Made by a program: the position numbers and the translations under genes | Shown: positions 7,357 to 14,802 of the stretch, piece by piece | Layout of the letters: every line of letters starts with the position of its first letter | Numbering within the stretch: the first letter of the stretch is position 1 | Source of the DNA: Rhodanobacter denitrificans | GTDB lineage: Bacteria; Pseudomonadota; Gammaproteobacteria; Xanthomonadales; Rhodanobacteraceae | Direction of reading: 5' to 3' | NCBI GenBank assembly: GCA_003241385.1 | Contig: QFPO01000016.1 | Location: 7,638 to 71,637, forward strand | DNA: 64,000 bases | The notes under the pieces: generated by a model | What the model saw: the letters and a program-made list of their open reading frames with translations, nothing else | What the model was told of the DNA's origin: nothing | Databases searched by the model: none

Positions 7357-8673
7357 TCAGCCTTCCAGCGTCGCCGGACGCGTCGCGCAGTGCGCGACGC
7401 AGCGCTGGATCGTCTCGAAGTCCGGCAGGCCGTACCAGAACACCTTCCAGCGCTCCTGCTTGTAGCAGCCGTCGGACTCGGCGTAGTAGAAGTGGTTGAC
7501 GAGGTTGCCGTGGCGCGAACGCCAGAACAGGCGGGGATTCTCCTCGCGCATGACCTGCCAGACCGCGCGGCCGAGGCCTTCACCCTGCGCGTCGTCGAGC
7601 ACCGCGAACTTGTCCAGATACGCGATGCCGTCCTCCTCGGTCAGGATCAGCGCGGTGCGGTAGTTCTCGCTGACGTAGGCGCGGAACAGGCGCGTGCGCT
7701 CGAAGTAGTCGGCGACCAGGGTCCGGCCGAAGCTCGACTCGATCAGCTCGCGCATGCGCGCCAGATCCAGCTCGCTCCACGCGGTCACGCGCAGCACGCG
7801 CTCGCCGCGACGGACCAGGGTGCCCGAGCCCTTGTGCGTGAACAGCTCCTTGGCGAGCTCGGCCGGCTTGGTGATCGACACCGAGCTGGTCAGCGGCAGC
7901 GTGTCGAGCAGGTCCTTGATCTGCTCGATCTTCACGCGCATGCCGCCGTTGATCCACGGCTGTGCGATCAGATGGTCGTACTCGGTCGACAGGTTGATCG
8001 AGTCGATCACCGCGCCGTCCGCGTCGAGCAGGCCGCCGGTTCCGGTCAGGAAGATGATCTTGTACGGCTGCAGCACCTGCACGAGTTCGTTCGCGGCGAA
8101 GTCTGCGTTGACGTTGAGGATCTGGCCGCCGGCGGTCTCGCCCATGCTCGCGATGACCGGAATCGAGCCGGCATGCAGGCTGGCCTCGATCGGCGCCAGA
8201 TTGACGCCGGTGACGCGTCCGACCAGGCCGAGCTTGGCCTGGTCGAGATACTCGGCCTCGAACACGCCCGAGGTGATCGAGGTCGCGCGCGCGTCGGTCT
8301 GCTGCAGCGCCTCGACCAGCTTGAGGTTCTGCGCCTGGAACACGCGCCGCACGATCGCCAGCGCCTGCGGCGAGGTCACGCGCAGGCCGTCGACGGTGCG
8401 CTTCTCGATGCCGGCCGCGGCCAGCTCCTCGTCGAGCTGCGGACCGGCGCCGTGCACGACGATCGGCGTCAGGCCGACCTGCTGCAGGAACGCCAGCGAC
8501 GAGGTCAGCGCCTCCAGATCGTCGCGCAGCACCGCGCCGCCGACCTTGACCACGGCGAAGCGCTTGGCGTCGACCTGCGAGAAACGTTTGAGGTACTGGC
8601 TGATCTCCTTCGCGCTGGCCATGCTCGAGAGCAGGCGCACGATGGTCTGCCGGGTCTGCTTATGCGCGTGCAT
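7357..8673 (-). CDS. argB: Bifunctional N-acetylglutamate synthase/kinase
   Basis: Carries the first two steps of arginine synthesis in one 438-aa chain: acetylation of glutamate, then phosphorylation of N-acetylglutamate. The N-terminal amino-acid kinase domain (about residues 35-285) has VVKVGGAVLRDD, VHGAGPQLDEEL and the nucleotide-binding part FLTGTGGLLD. The C-terminal GNAT domain (about 290-430; the vertebrate-like NAGS type) includes YISENYR-like text and AVLDDAQGEGLGRAVWQVM, the acetyl-CoA site. This fused type is known from Xanthomonas and Maricaulis. ATG 8673 gives the family N-terminus and overlaps the deacetylase gene by 14 bases. Feedback inhibition by arginine is known for the family. 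Confidence 0.93.
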   Translation of the reverse strand: MHAHKQTRQTIVRLLSSMASAKEISQYLKRFSQVDAKRFAVVKVGGAVLRDDLEALTSSLAFLQQVGLTPIVVHGAGPQLDEELAAAGIEKRTVDGLRVTSPQALAIVRRVFQAQNLKLVEALQQTDARATSITSGVFEAEYLDQAKLGLVGRVTGVNLAPIEASLHAGSIPVIASMGETAGGQILNVNADFAANELVQVLQPYKIIFLTGTGGLLDADGAVIDSINLSTEYDHLIAQPWINGGMRVKIEQIKDLLDTLPLTSSVSITKPAELAKELFTHKGSGTLVRRGERVLRVTAWSELDLARMRELIESSFGRTLVADYFERTRLFRAYVSENYRTALILTEEDGIAYLDKFAVLDDAQGEGLGRAVWQVMREENPRLFWRSRHGNLVNHFYYAESDGCYKQERWKVFWYGLPDFETIQRCVAHCATRPATLEG

Positions 8674-9760
8674 CGTCGATGATTCCGTGTACGGTCGTGG
8701 CGTATCGGGCGAGCTGGTCGAGCGCGACCCACTCGTCGGCGGTATGGGCCTGGGCGATGTCGCCGGGTCCGTAGACCAGGGCGGTGTAGCCGGCCTGCGA
8801 GAACAGCGAGGCTTCGGTCCAGAAGTCGACCGCGTTGCCGATCGGCAGGCCGAGCGCGTCGGCGACGTCGCGCGCGGCGAGCCGGCGCGTCTCGGCGTCG
8901 GCGATCGCGCCGGACGGCAGGCTCGGGCCGCGGAAGGTCTCCTCGAAATGCGCCGGCGCCGGATCGGCCAGATCGCGGAACCGGGCCAGCAGCGCGTCGA
9001 CGTCGGTCGACGGCAGCGGCCGGAAGCCGAAGCGCAGCTCGGCCGCCGGCGCGATCATATTGGCCTTGATGCCGCCCTCGATGCGGCCGACGTTGAAGCG
9101 CAGTCCGGTCAGGCCGCCGAAACGCTCGTGCGCGAGGGCATCGACCTGCGCCAGCGCGCGCGCGCCCCAGCCGATCGCCTGATGCAGCGCGCTGTCACCG
9201 GCCGACTGCCGGCCCGACGCATGCCCGGCGCGGCCGGCGAAGCGCATCAGCACCGAGCTGATGCCGCGATGCGCGAGCACGGCCTCGGCGCCGGTCGGCT
9301 CGGCGACCAGCACGGCCTCGTACGGCAGCGCACGCGCGAGGAACGCCGCGATGCAGCGCGGATCGTTGGCCTCCTCGTCCGACGTGAACAGGAACGCCGC
9401 ATCACCGTCGCTGGCGGCGGCCGCCGCGACCAGCGCAGCCGCGGCGCCCTTGATGTCGCAGGCGCCGAGTCCGACCGCACGCGTGTCGTCCACGCGCAGC
9501 TCGAACGGACTGGCCGACCAGTGTGGCGAATCGGGCACGGTGTCCAGGTGCACATTGAACAGCAGCCGCGGCCGGCCGCGCACCGCGTACAGGCTGACCG
9601 CGCCGGCGCCGTGATCGATCACCTCGCAGCCGAAGCCCGGCAGCTGTTCGCGCAGGTACGCGAAGATGCCGCCGCCGTCGATCGCACGCGGCGGATTGCG
9701 CGTGTCGAACGCGACCAGCGCACGCAGATGCCGCAGCGTGGCGTCGAGCAGCGCCGTCAT
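8660..9760 (-). CDS. argE: Acetylcitrulline/acetylornithine deacetylase (M20 family)
   Basis: A 366-aa M20 zinc deacetylase. Metal-site motifs are present: NVHLDTVP near residue 67, GLGACDIKGA near 97-107 and FTSDEEAND near 125, followed by EPTG. In pathways with an N-acetylornithine carbamoyltransferase the deacetylase acts on N-acetylcitrulline, giving citrulline for ArgG; I infer that activity from the neighbouring argF' gene. It lies between argG (42 bases upstream in transcription) and the NAGS/kinase gene, which it overlaps by 14 bases. Confidence 0.9.
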   Translation of the reverse strand: MTALLDATLRHLRALVAFDTRNPPRAIDGGGIFAYLREQLPGFGCEVIDHGAGAVSLYAVRGRPRLLFNVHLDTVPDSPHWSASPFELRVDDTRAVGLGACDIKGAAAALVAAAAASDGDAAFLFTSDEEANDPRCIAAFLARALPYEAVLVAEPTGAEAVLAHRGISSVLMRFAGRAGHASGRQSAGDSALHQAIGWGARALAQVDALAHERFGGLTGLRFNVGRIEGGIKANMIAPAAELRFGFRPLPSTDVDALLARFRDLADPAPAHFEETFRGPSLPSGAIADAETRRLAARDVADALGLPIGNAVDFWTEASLFSQAGYTALVYGPGDIAQAHTADEWVALDQLARYATTVHGIIDDARA

Positions 9761-9802
9761 GCCGGCCGCCTCACCGCGCCGTCGCGGCCGCTCGGCGCGA
9801 AA

Positions 9803-11005
9803 TCAGCGCTCGACATGGCGATTGACCTCGGCCCACAGCGTCGAACTCATGCCGAACAGCTTGATGAAACCCTCGGCCTCCTCGACGCCCCAGTCGGCCG
9901 ATTGCGCATAGGTGGCGCCCTTCGCGTTCAGTAGATGCGGCGAGGTCACCGCGACGGCCTGCACGCTGCCGCCGTGGGTCTCGAGCACGACCTCGCCGTT
10001 GACGCAGCGCTGGCTCGAGGCCAGGAACGCTTCCAGATCGGCCTTGAGCGGATCGTGATAGAAGCCCTCGTAGACCAGCTCCACCCACTGCCGCGCCACG
10101 GCCGGCTTGAAGCGGTTCTGCGCCTTGGACAGCACGGCCTCCTCCAGCGCGCGATGCGCGGTCAGCAGCGAGATCAGGCCGGGCGCCTCGAAGATGATGC
10201 GGCCCTTCAGGCCGATCGTCGTGTCGCCGGTGTAGAGGCCGCGGCCGACCCCGTACGGCGCGAACGCGCGGTTGAGCCGCGCCAGCAGCTGATGGCCGGG
10301 CACGCGCTCGCCGTCGATCGAGACCGCCTCGCCCTCGGCGAAGCCGATCCGCACGCGCAGCGGCGCGGCCGGCCAGTCGGCGCGCGGCGCGCACCAGCCG
10401 CGCGCGCCCTCGCCCGGCGCTTCCCAGCGATCGATCTCGCCGCCGGACATCGTCACGCCGAGCAGGTTCTCGTTGATCGTGTAGGCCTTCTGCTTGGCGC
10501 GCACGCCGAAGCCGCGCTCCTCGAGGTAGGCCTGCTCGTAGGCGCGTGTGTGCGTGTGCTCCTTCTGGATCTCGCGGATCGGCGCGACGATCACGTAGTC
10601 GCCGAGCGCCTTGACCGCCAGGTCGAACCGGACCTGGTCGTTGCCCATGCCGGTGCAGCCGTGCGCGATGTAGCGCGTGCCGAGTTCCTCGGCGCGACGC
10701 AGCGCTGCCTCGACGATCAGATAGCGGTCCGAGACCAGCAGCGGATACTGGCCCTGGTAGCCCTCGCCGGCCCGCACGAACGGCTTGACGAAGCCTTCCC
10801 AGATCGCCGGTCCGCCGTCGACGGTGACGTGCGAGGCGACGCCGAGTTCGGCGGCGCGCGCCTCGATGAAGGCGCGCTCCTGCGCATCGACGCCGCCGGT
10901 GTCGGCGAACACGGTATGCACGGCATAGCCGCGCTCCTTCAGATACGGCACGCAGAAGCTGGTATCGAGTCCGCCGGAGAACGCGAGGACGATGTCTTGG
11001 CTCAT
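9803..11005 (-). CDS. argG: Argininosuccinate synthase
   Basis: Joins citrulline and aspartate to argininosuccinate using ATP. The 400-aa product begins MSQDIVLAFSGGLDTSFCV, with the PP-loop SGGLDTS ATP site, and contains HGCTGMGNDQVRF and the GLKGRIIFEAPG segment expected of ArgG. ATG 11005 gives the conserved start. The OsmC-like gene ends 23 bases upstream and the deacetylase starts 42 bases downstream, so it sits in mid-operon. The cytoplasmic product should feed ArgH directly. Confidence 0.95.
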   Translation of the reverse strand: MSQDIVLAFSGGLDTSFCVPYLKERGYAVHTVFADTGGVDAQERAFIEARAAELGVASHVTVDGGPAIWEGFVKPFVRAGEGYQGQYPLLVSDRYLIVEAALRRAEELGTRYIAHGCTGMGNDQVRFDLAVKALGDYVIVAPIREIQKEHTHTRAYEQAYLEERGFGVRAKQKAYTINENLLGVTMSGGEIDRWEAPGEGARGWCAPRADWPAAPLRVRIGFAEGEAVSIDGERVPGHQLLARLNRAFAPYGVGRGLYTGDTTIGLKGRIIFEAPGLISLLTAHRALEEAVLSKAQNRFKPAVARQWVELVYEGFYHDPLKADLEAFLASSQRCVNGEVVLETHGGSVQAVAVTSPHLLNAKGATYAQSADWGVEEAEGFIKLFGMSSTLWAEVNRHVER

Positions 11006-11028
11006 GGGAAAAGTCTCTGGGAAGGGAA

Positions 11029-11496
11029 TCAGACGGATTCGGTGACGATCTCGGGCTCGCAGCGCACCGGAAAATTGACCGAGCGCGCGATGAAGCAGGC
11101 GTGGTGCGCCTCCTCGTGCAGCGCGGCGGCCAGGGCCGGATCGCCGGCGGCGACGACGACGCGCGGGCGCAGCAGCACGTCGGTGAAGCGGCCGCCGTCG
11201 GCGCCGCTGGCCATCGTGCCGCCGGCGCGATCGGTATAGGCGGTCACGACGATGCCGGCGACCGCGGCCAGATGCAGATACCAGAGCATATGGCAGCTCG
11301 ACAGCGCGGCGACCAGCAGGTCTTCCGGGTTGTGCCGAGCGGGATCGCCGAGAAAGGCCGGATCGGACGAGCCGGCGATCGCCGGTTTGCCGTCGATGCG
11401 GATCTCGTGCTCGCGGCCGTAGCCGCGATAGCCGCGCGTGCCCTCGCCGCGATTGCCGGTCCAGACCACTTCCACTGCATATCGATGCAGGCTCAT
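11029..11496 (-). CDS. OsmC-family protein
   Basis: A 155-aa single-domain OsmC/Ohr-like protein, a family that reduces organic hydroperoxides through two Cys. The two conserved Cys are visible in ALSSCHMLWYLH (near residue 60) and HHACFIARSVNFPV (near 125). The N-terminus MSLHRYAVEVVWTGNRGEGT is typical of the YhfA/OsmC branch rather than Ohr. ATG 11496 overlaps the paiB-like stop by 4 bases. Its presence between argF' and argG is unexplained by the pathway; it may simply use the operon promoter. Confidence 0.88.
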   Translation of the reverse strand: MSLHRYAVEVVWTGNRGEGTRGYRGYGREHEIRIDGKPAIAGSSDPAFLGDPARHNPEDLLVAALSSCHMLWYLHLAAVAGIVVTAYTDRAGGTMASGADGGRFTDVLLRPRVVVAAGDPALAAALHEEAHHACFIARSVNFPVRCEPEIVTESV

Positions 11497-12116
11497 GTGC
11501 GGCTCTCCTCGATGCGGACCATCCAGGCCGCGAGCTCGGCGTCGCCGGCGCGGCCGCGCCGGCGCAGGCCCGCGACGACGCCGAGGCGATTGGCCGGCGG
11601 ATGGTTCTGGCTGAGCTTGAACTTGGCCTCGATGCGCTCGATCGCGATCTCGATGCCGGTGATCGCGCCGAGCAGACGCTCGGTATGGTCGGCCGGCGCG
11701 TCGTCGATCGACCACGGCTGCGGCTCGCCGGCCTCGTGCCAATCGGTCAGTTCGGTCAGCAAGGCCCGTAGCCACGGCGGATCGGTCGTCGTATGCAGCC
11801 GTCCGTGCACGTGGACCACCGCATAGTTCCAGGTCGGCACCTCGCGGCCGGTTTCGTGCTTGCTCGGATACCAGTTCGGGCTGACGTAGGCCTGCGGCCC
11901 CTGGAAGACTGCCACGACCGGTGCGCCATCGCGCTGCGCCAGCGGATTGGCGCGCGCGACGTGGCCGCGCAGCACCGGCCCGCTGCGCAGCAGCGGCACG
12001 TGATCGACCGCGAAGCCCTGCCCGTCGGCGACCGTCAGCGCGGCCAGCGGACAGGCCTGCAGCAGGTCGTCGATGCGCTCGACCCGCGTCTCGCGGAAGG
12101 CGGCCGGCTGATACAC
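11493..12116 (-). CDS. FMN-binding PaiB-family protein
   Basis: A 207-aa protein starting MYQPAAFRETRVERI, with the split-barrel FMN-binding fold of the PaiB family. Conserved segments are DHVPLL near residue 38, AVFQGPQAYVSPNWYPSKH near 68-86, and VPTWNYAVVHVHG near 93-105. Bacillus PaiB was described as a negative regulator of protease and sporulation genes, but most homologues have no tested function. It starts 7 bases after the argF' stop and overlaps the OsmC gene by 4 bases, so it is cotranscribed with the arginine genes. Regulation of the operon is possible but not supported by any DNA-binding motif. Confidence 0.88.
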   Translation of the reverse strand: MYQPAAFRETRVERIDDLLQACPLAALTVADGQGFAVDHVPLLRSGPVLRGHVARANPLAQRDGAPVVAVFQGPQAYVSPNWYPSKHETGREVPTWNYAVVHVHGRLHTTTDPPWLRALLTELTDWHEAGEPQPWSIDDAPADHTERLLGAITGIEIAIERIEAKFKLSQNHPPANRLGVVAGLRRRGRAGDAELAAWMVRIEESRT

Positions 12117-12123
12117 GGCGGCC

Positions 12124-13134
12124 TCAGCCCTGCGCCGCCAGCGTCGCCATGACCGCCTTCTGCACGTGCAGACGGTTCTCGGCTTCGTCGATTGCGATGC
12201 AGGCCGGCGAATCCATGACCGCGTCGGTCGCCTTGACGTTGCGGCGCAGCGGCAGGCAGTGGCTGAACAGGCCGTTGTCGGTCAGCGCCATCTTGGCCTC
12301 GTCGACGATGAAATGCTTGCTGGCCTCGCGCACCGGGCGCTCCTCGTCCCAGCGGCCGAAGAACGGCAGCGCGCCCCAGCTCTTGGCGTAGACGACGTCG
12401 GCGCCGCGATACGCGCTCTGGATGTCGTGGCTGACCGTCAGCCGACCGCCGCTCTCGGCGACGTTCTGCCGCGCGAAGTCCATGTAGCGCGGATCGAGCA
12501 GGTAGTCCTCGTTCGGGCACAGCAGGGTCACGTCCATGCCGAAGCGCGTCGCGATCAGCAGCGCCGAGTTGGCGACCGCGGTATTGAGCGGCTTGGGATG
12601 GTAGGTCCAGGTCAGCACGTACTTGCGGCCGGTGAGGTCCGGACCGAGGTGCTCCTTGAGCGCCATCACGTGCGCCAGCTCCTGGCACGGATGCGTGATC
12701 GTCTCCATGTTGATGACCGGCACCGTCGCATACCGCGCGAACGCGTGGATCACGCGGTCCTCGCGGTCGACCGACCAGTCCTGGAACTTCGGGAATGCGC
12801 GCACCGCGATCAGGTCCACGTAGCGGCTCAGCACGCGCGCGACCTCGGCGATGTGCTCCTCGGTCTCCCCGTCCATGACCGTGCCGACCTCGAACTCGAT
12901 CGGCCAGGCGTCCTTGCCGGGCGACAGCACGATCGCCTTGCCGCCGAGCTGGTGCGCGCCGAGCTCGAAACTGGTCCGCGTGCGCATCGACGGATTGAAG
13001 AACAGCAGCGCGATCGACTTGCCGTCGAGCTCGCGGCCCTGGCGCGTTCGCTTGAAGGCCGCGGCCTGCGCGAGCAGCGCATCCAGCTCGCTGCGGCTCC
13101 AGTCCTGGGTGGTCAGAAAGTGGCGAAGCGTCAT
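12124..13134 (-). CDS. argF': N-acetylornithine carbamoyltransferase
   Basis: Transfers carbamoyl from carbamoyl phosphate to N-acetylornithine, giving N-acetylcitrulline. The 336-aa product has the carbamoyl-phosphate loop FFNPSMRTRTSFELGAHQLG near residues 45-64 and HPCQELAH near 148-155. The text after the loop (KDAWPIEFEVGTVMDG...E) matches the acetylornithine-specific type described from Xanthomonas campestris rather than ordinary ornithine transferases. It is the first structural gene of the operon. Its ATG is preceded by a 5' leader of about 260 bases containing a short Arg-containing frame and an intrinsic terminator, so its expression is probably set by attenuation. Confidence 0.93.
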   Translation of the reverse strand: MTLRHFLTTQDWSRSELDALLAQAAAFKRTRQGRELDGKSIALLFFNPSMRTRTSFELGAHQLGGKAIVLSPGKDAWPIEFEVGTVMDGETEEHIAEVARVLSRYVDLIAVRAFPKFQDWSVDREDRVIHAFARYATVPVINMETITHPCQELAHVMALKEHLGPDLTGRKYVLTWTYHPKPLNTAVANSALLIATRFGMDVTLLCPNEDYLLDPRYMDFARQNVAESGGRLTVSHDIQSAYRGADVVYAKSWGALPFFGRWDEERPVREASKHFIVDEAKMALTDNGLFSHCLPLRRNVKATDAVMDSPACIAIDEAENRLHVQKAVMATLAAQG

Positions 13135-13192
13135 CGGCGATCCCTATGGCAGGCGGTACGGCGGACGGAAGCGGAACGAGGCGGAATGAAAC

Positions 13193-13218
13193 AAAAAAAC
13201 CCGGCACGAGGCCGGGTT
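13193..13218 (-). terminator. Intrinsic terminator in the arginine operon leader (attenuator)
   Basis: Read on the minus strand, AACCCGGC (13218-13211), loop CTCGT and GCCGGGTT (13205-13198) form a perfect 8-bp hairpin running into seven T. It lies 59 bases before the argF' ATG and points towards argF'. No minus-strand gene lies between it and the tRNA-Ala (plus strand) at 13550, so it cannot be the end of another transcription unit and must act on the operon leader. Confidence 0.85.
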
Positions 13219-13259
13219 CTGGTCGAGACTCCAATACAGCGGTCGACAGCCTACCCGGC
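13211..13259 (-). promoter_or_regulatory. Predicted antiterminator pairing in the argF' leader
   Basis: GCCGGGT (13259-13253), which is the last two sense codons plus the first stop base of the leader frame, is perfectly complementary over 7 bases to ACCCGGC (13217-13211), the 5' arm of the terminator. The two pairings are mutually exclusive. A ribosome at the leader stop would cover GCCGGGT and let the terminator form. A ribosome held at the Arg codons at 13289-13278 would leave it free. A 5-bp GTCGA/TCGAC helix fits inside the antiterminator loop. Confidence 0.6.
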
Positions 13260-13298
13260 GCGGATGTCCGTTTCGTTTCGGCGCGCGCGCGAGGTCAT
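13251..13298 (-). CDS. Candidate arginine leader peptide (15 aa)
   Basis: The frame reads MTSRARRNETDIRAG and stops at TAG 13253-13251; an in-frame ATG at 13310 would add MASG. Four of 15 residues are Arg, three of them within codons 4-7 (CGC GCG CGC CGA). The frame ends 33 bases before the terminator hairpin, with the antiterminator strand in its last codons, the spacing expected of a translated leader. Weak points: no good Shine-Dalgarno precedes either ATG, and Arg codons are common by chance in GC-rich DNA. The case rests on its position relative to the RNA structures. Confidence 0.5.
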   Translation of the reverse strand: MTSRARRNETDIRAG

Positions 13299-13401
13299 GC
13301 CCGACGCCATGCGGGCGCTGGACTGGTGACCGGTGCTGGACAGGGCAAGCTGGCAGGCGCGCACGCGGGAACTCGGCAGGCGGTGACAAAGAATGGCGCG
13401 C

Positions 13402-13430
13402 ACCGTAGCCGGAAACGCGCTGCACCGCAA
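13402..13430 (-). promoter_or_regulatory. Putative promoter of the arginine operon
   Basis: On the minus strand, TTGCGG (13430-13425) and TACGGT (13407-13402) are separated by 17 bases. Transcription would begin near 13395, about 97 bases before the leader ATG and 260 before argF'. Each hexamer matches the sigma-70 consensus at four positions. Confidence 0.45.
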
Positions 13431-13472
13431 TAGCGCCCGCGTCCGCCGGGCGCGCCGCCGCCCGCCGACCTC

Positions 13473-13501
13473 TTGGCGCCACCAGCGCATCCGGCTATCA
13501 T
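13473..13501 (+). promoter_or_regulatory. Promoter of tRNA-Ala
   Basis: TTGGCG (13473-13478) and TATCAT (13496-13501) with a 17-base spacer end 48 bases before the tRNA 5' end. Both hexamers are good sigma-70 matches. Confidence 0.6.
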
Positions 13502-13549
13502 GCGCGCCCCGCACGGACCCGCGCAGGCGGATCCGTACATAGCCACACC

Positions 13550-13625
<76 letters not shown>

Positions 13626-13655
13626 ATACCTCGGGATCGCTCCGGCGATCTCCTG

Positions 13656-13703
13656 AAAGGCCGGAATCAGGCGCACATGCTGGGTTTCGGCCTTTTTCTT
13701 TTT
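13656..13703 (+). terminator. Probable terminator of tRNA-Ala
   Basis: AAAGGCCG (13656-13663) pairs with CGGCCTTT (13688-13695) across a 24-base loop and runs into TTTTTCTTTTTC. It begins 31 bases after the tRNA. The loop is long, but the stem and T tract are good. Confidence 0.65.
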
Positions 13704-14030
13704 CGGTGCAGCGCGCCAAGGCCTGATGAAATCCTGTGACGGTGACGCTGGCGATACCTGGATGCCCTTCGTCGGAGCCGCCGTCAGCGCGCAGGCCGAA
13801 ACTGGGATTCGGGCCGCCGTGAGGGATCCGCAAGGCTGGCTTCGCCGGCTCGTCAGGGATCAGCGATTGGCAAACCTGGAGACGAATCGGTGCGCGAAGC
13901 GCGGGCACTCGATCGCAGTAGGACAGTACGATCAGCCCGCTTCAGCAAAACCGCACACTGAAGGCCGACCGTTGCCAGACCGTCGCAAGACGTCGAACGT
14001 CCGGCCGGTAGCGGACCGACGAGGATCAAG
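13704..14030. other. Intergenic stretch, no gene recognised
   Basis: Short frames exist on both strands, but none has a ribosome site or recognisable protein. The last bases, GAGGATCAAG, precede the Nudix ATG and supply a weak Shine-Dalgarno (GAGG). Confidence 0.5.
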
Positions 14031-14480
14031 ATGGACACCAGACAATCGGCACGCCTGGTCATCGTCGATACGGATGGAAAGCTCCTGCTGTTCCGGTACC
14101 ACGACGAGCACCGAGAGCCCTTCTGGGCGACACCGGGCGGTGAACTGCTGCCCGGAGAAAGCTATCGGGATGCCGCGCAGCGCGAGCTCGGGGAGGAAAC
14201 CGGGCTGAAACTGGAGATCGGCATGCTGCTGCAGGAACGGGATGCCGTCTATGCGGTCGCCCGTTCGAATCCTGCACGATGGCTCGAACAGTACTTTCTG
14301 GTTCGCAGTCCGGCGGCGCCGACCATTCGGCGGGACAACTGGACCGATGAAGAGAACAGCACGATCCAGGCCTGGACGTGGTGGGGCCTGGACGATATGA
14401 CGACGCGTCCTGGGACCACTTTCAAACCGGAATGGCTGCCGTCCCTGCTCGCCCGCGTGCTTGCCGGCGAGCAACGGTGA
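14031..14480 (+). CDS. Nudix hydrolase
   Basis: A 149-aa single-domain Nudix protein. The Nudix box GX5EX7REUXEEXGU is complete: GGELLPGESYRDAAQREL followed by GEETGL, at about residues 40-63, so the Mg2+-dependent pyrophosphohydrolase core is intact. There is no secretion signal. The substrate cannot be told from sequence; short stand-alone members act on nucleoside di- or triphosphate derivatives or nucleotide sugars. It is alone on the plus strand between tRNA-Ala and a convergent secreted-protein gene. Confidence 0.9.
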   Translation: MDTRQSARLVIVDTDGKLLLFRYHDEHREPFWATPGGELLPGESYRDAAQRELGEETGLKLEIGMLLQERDAVYAVARSNPARWLEQYFLVRSPAAPTIRRDNWTDEENSTIQAWTWWGLDDMTTRPGTTFKPEWLPSLLARVLAGEQR

Positions 14481-14642
14481 GCCGGACCTGACCGACTCAC
14501 TCAGCCACCTGCACGCCGTCGGGCGCGCAACATGCCGACGCGTATCGTCAGGCGGGTCCGAGATGTCGGGGCTCAGCGCCGAATGATGGTAAGCGGGCGC
14601 AGAACACGGCAGTGCCAGCGCATCCCGTGCGACGTCTGGGCC

Positions 14643-14669
14643 GGACCGCTCCGGATTCCGGAGCGGTCC
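14643..14669. repeat. Perfect 13-bp inverted repeat
   Basis: GGACCGCTCCGGA and TCCGGAGCGGTCC are separated by a single T. The palindrome lies between the convergent Nudix gene (ending 14480) and the delta-60 gene (ending 14803) and could close both transcripts, but it has no T tract on either side. The rest of 14481-14802 shows nothing assignable. Confidence 0.75.
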
Positions 14670-14802
14670 GCCGCATTCACTCATTCACGCCGGTCGGCGA
14701 CGGTGTCGAAACCCTGCCGCCGACGCGGCGGTCCCGGTCGACTGCCCTCTCTAAAGACCGCAGGCCGCTCGAGTTATCAGGCAGATCGACCACGCCCTCG
14801 GC

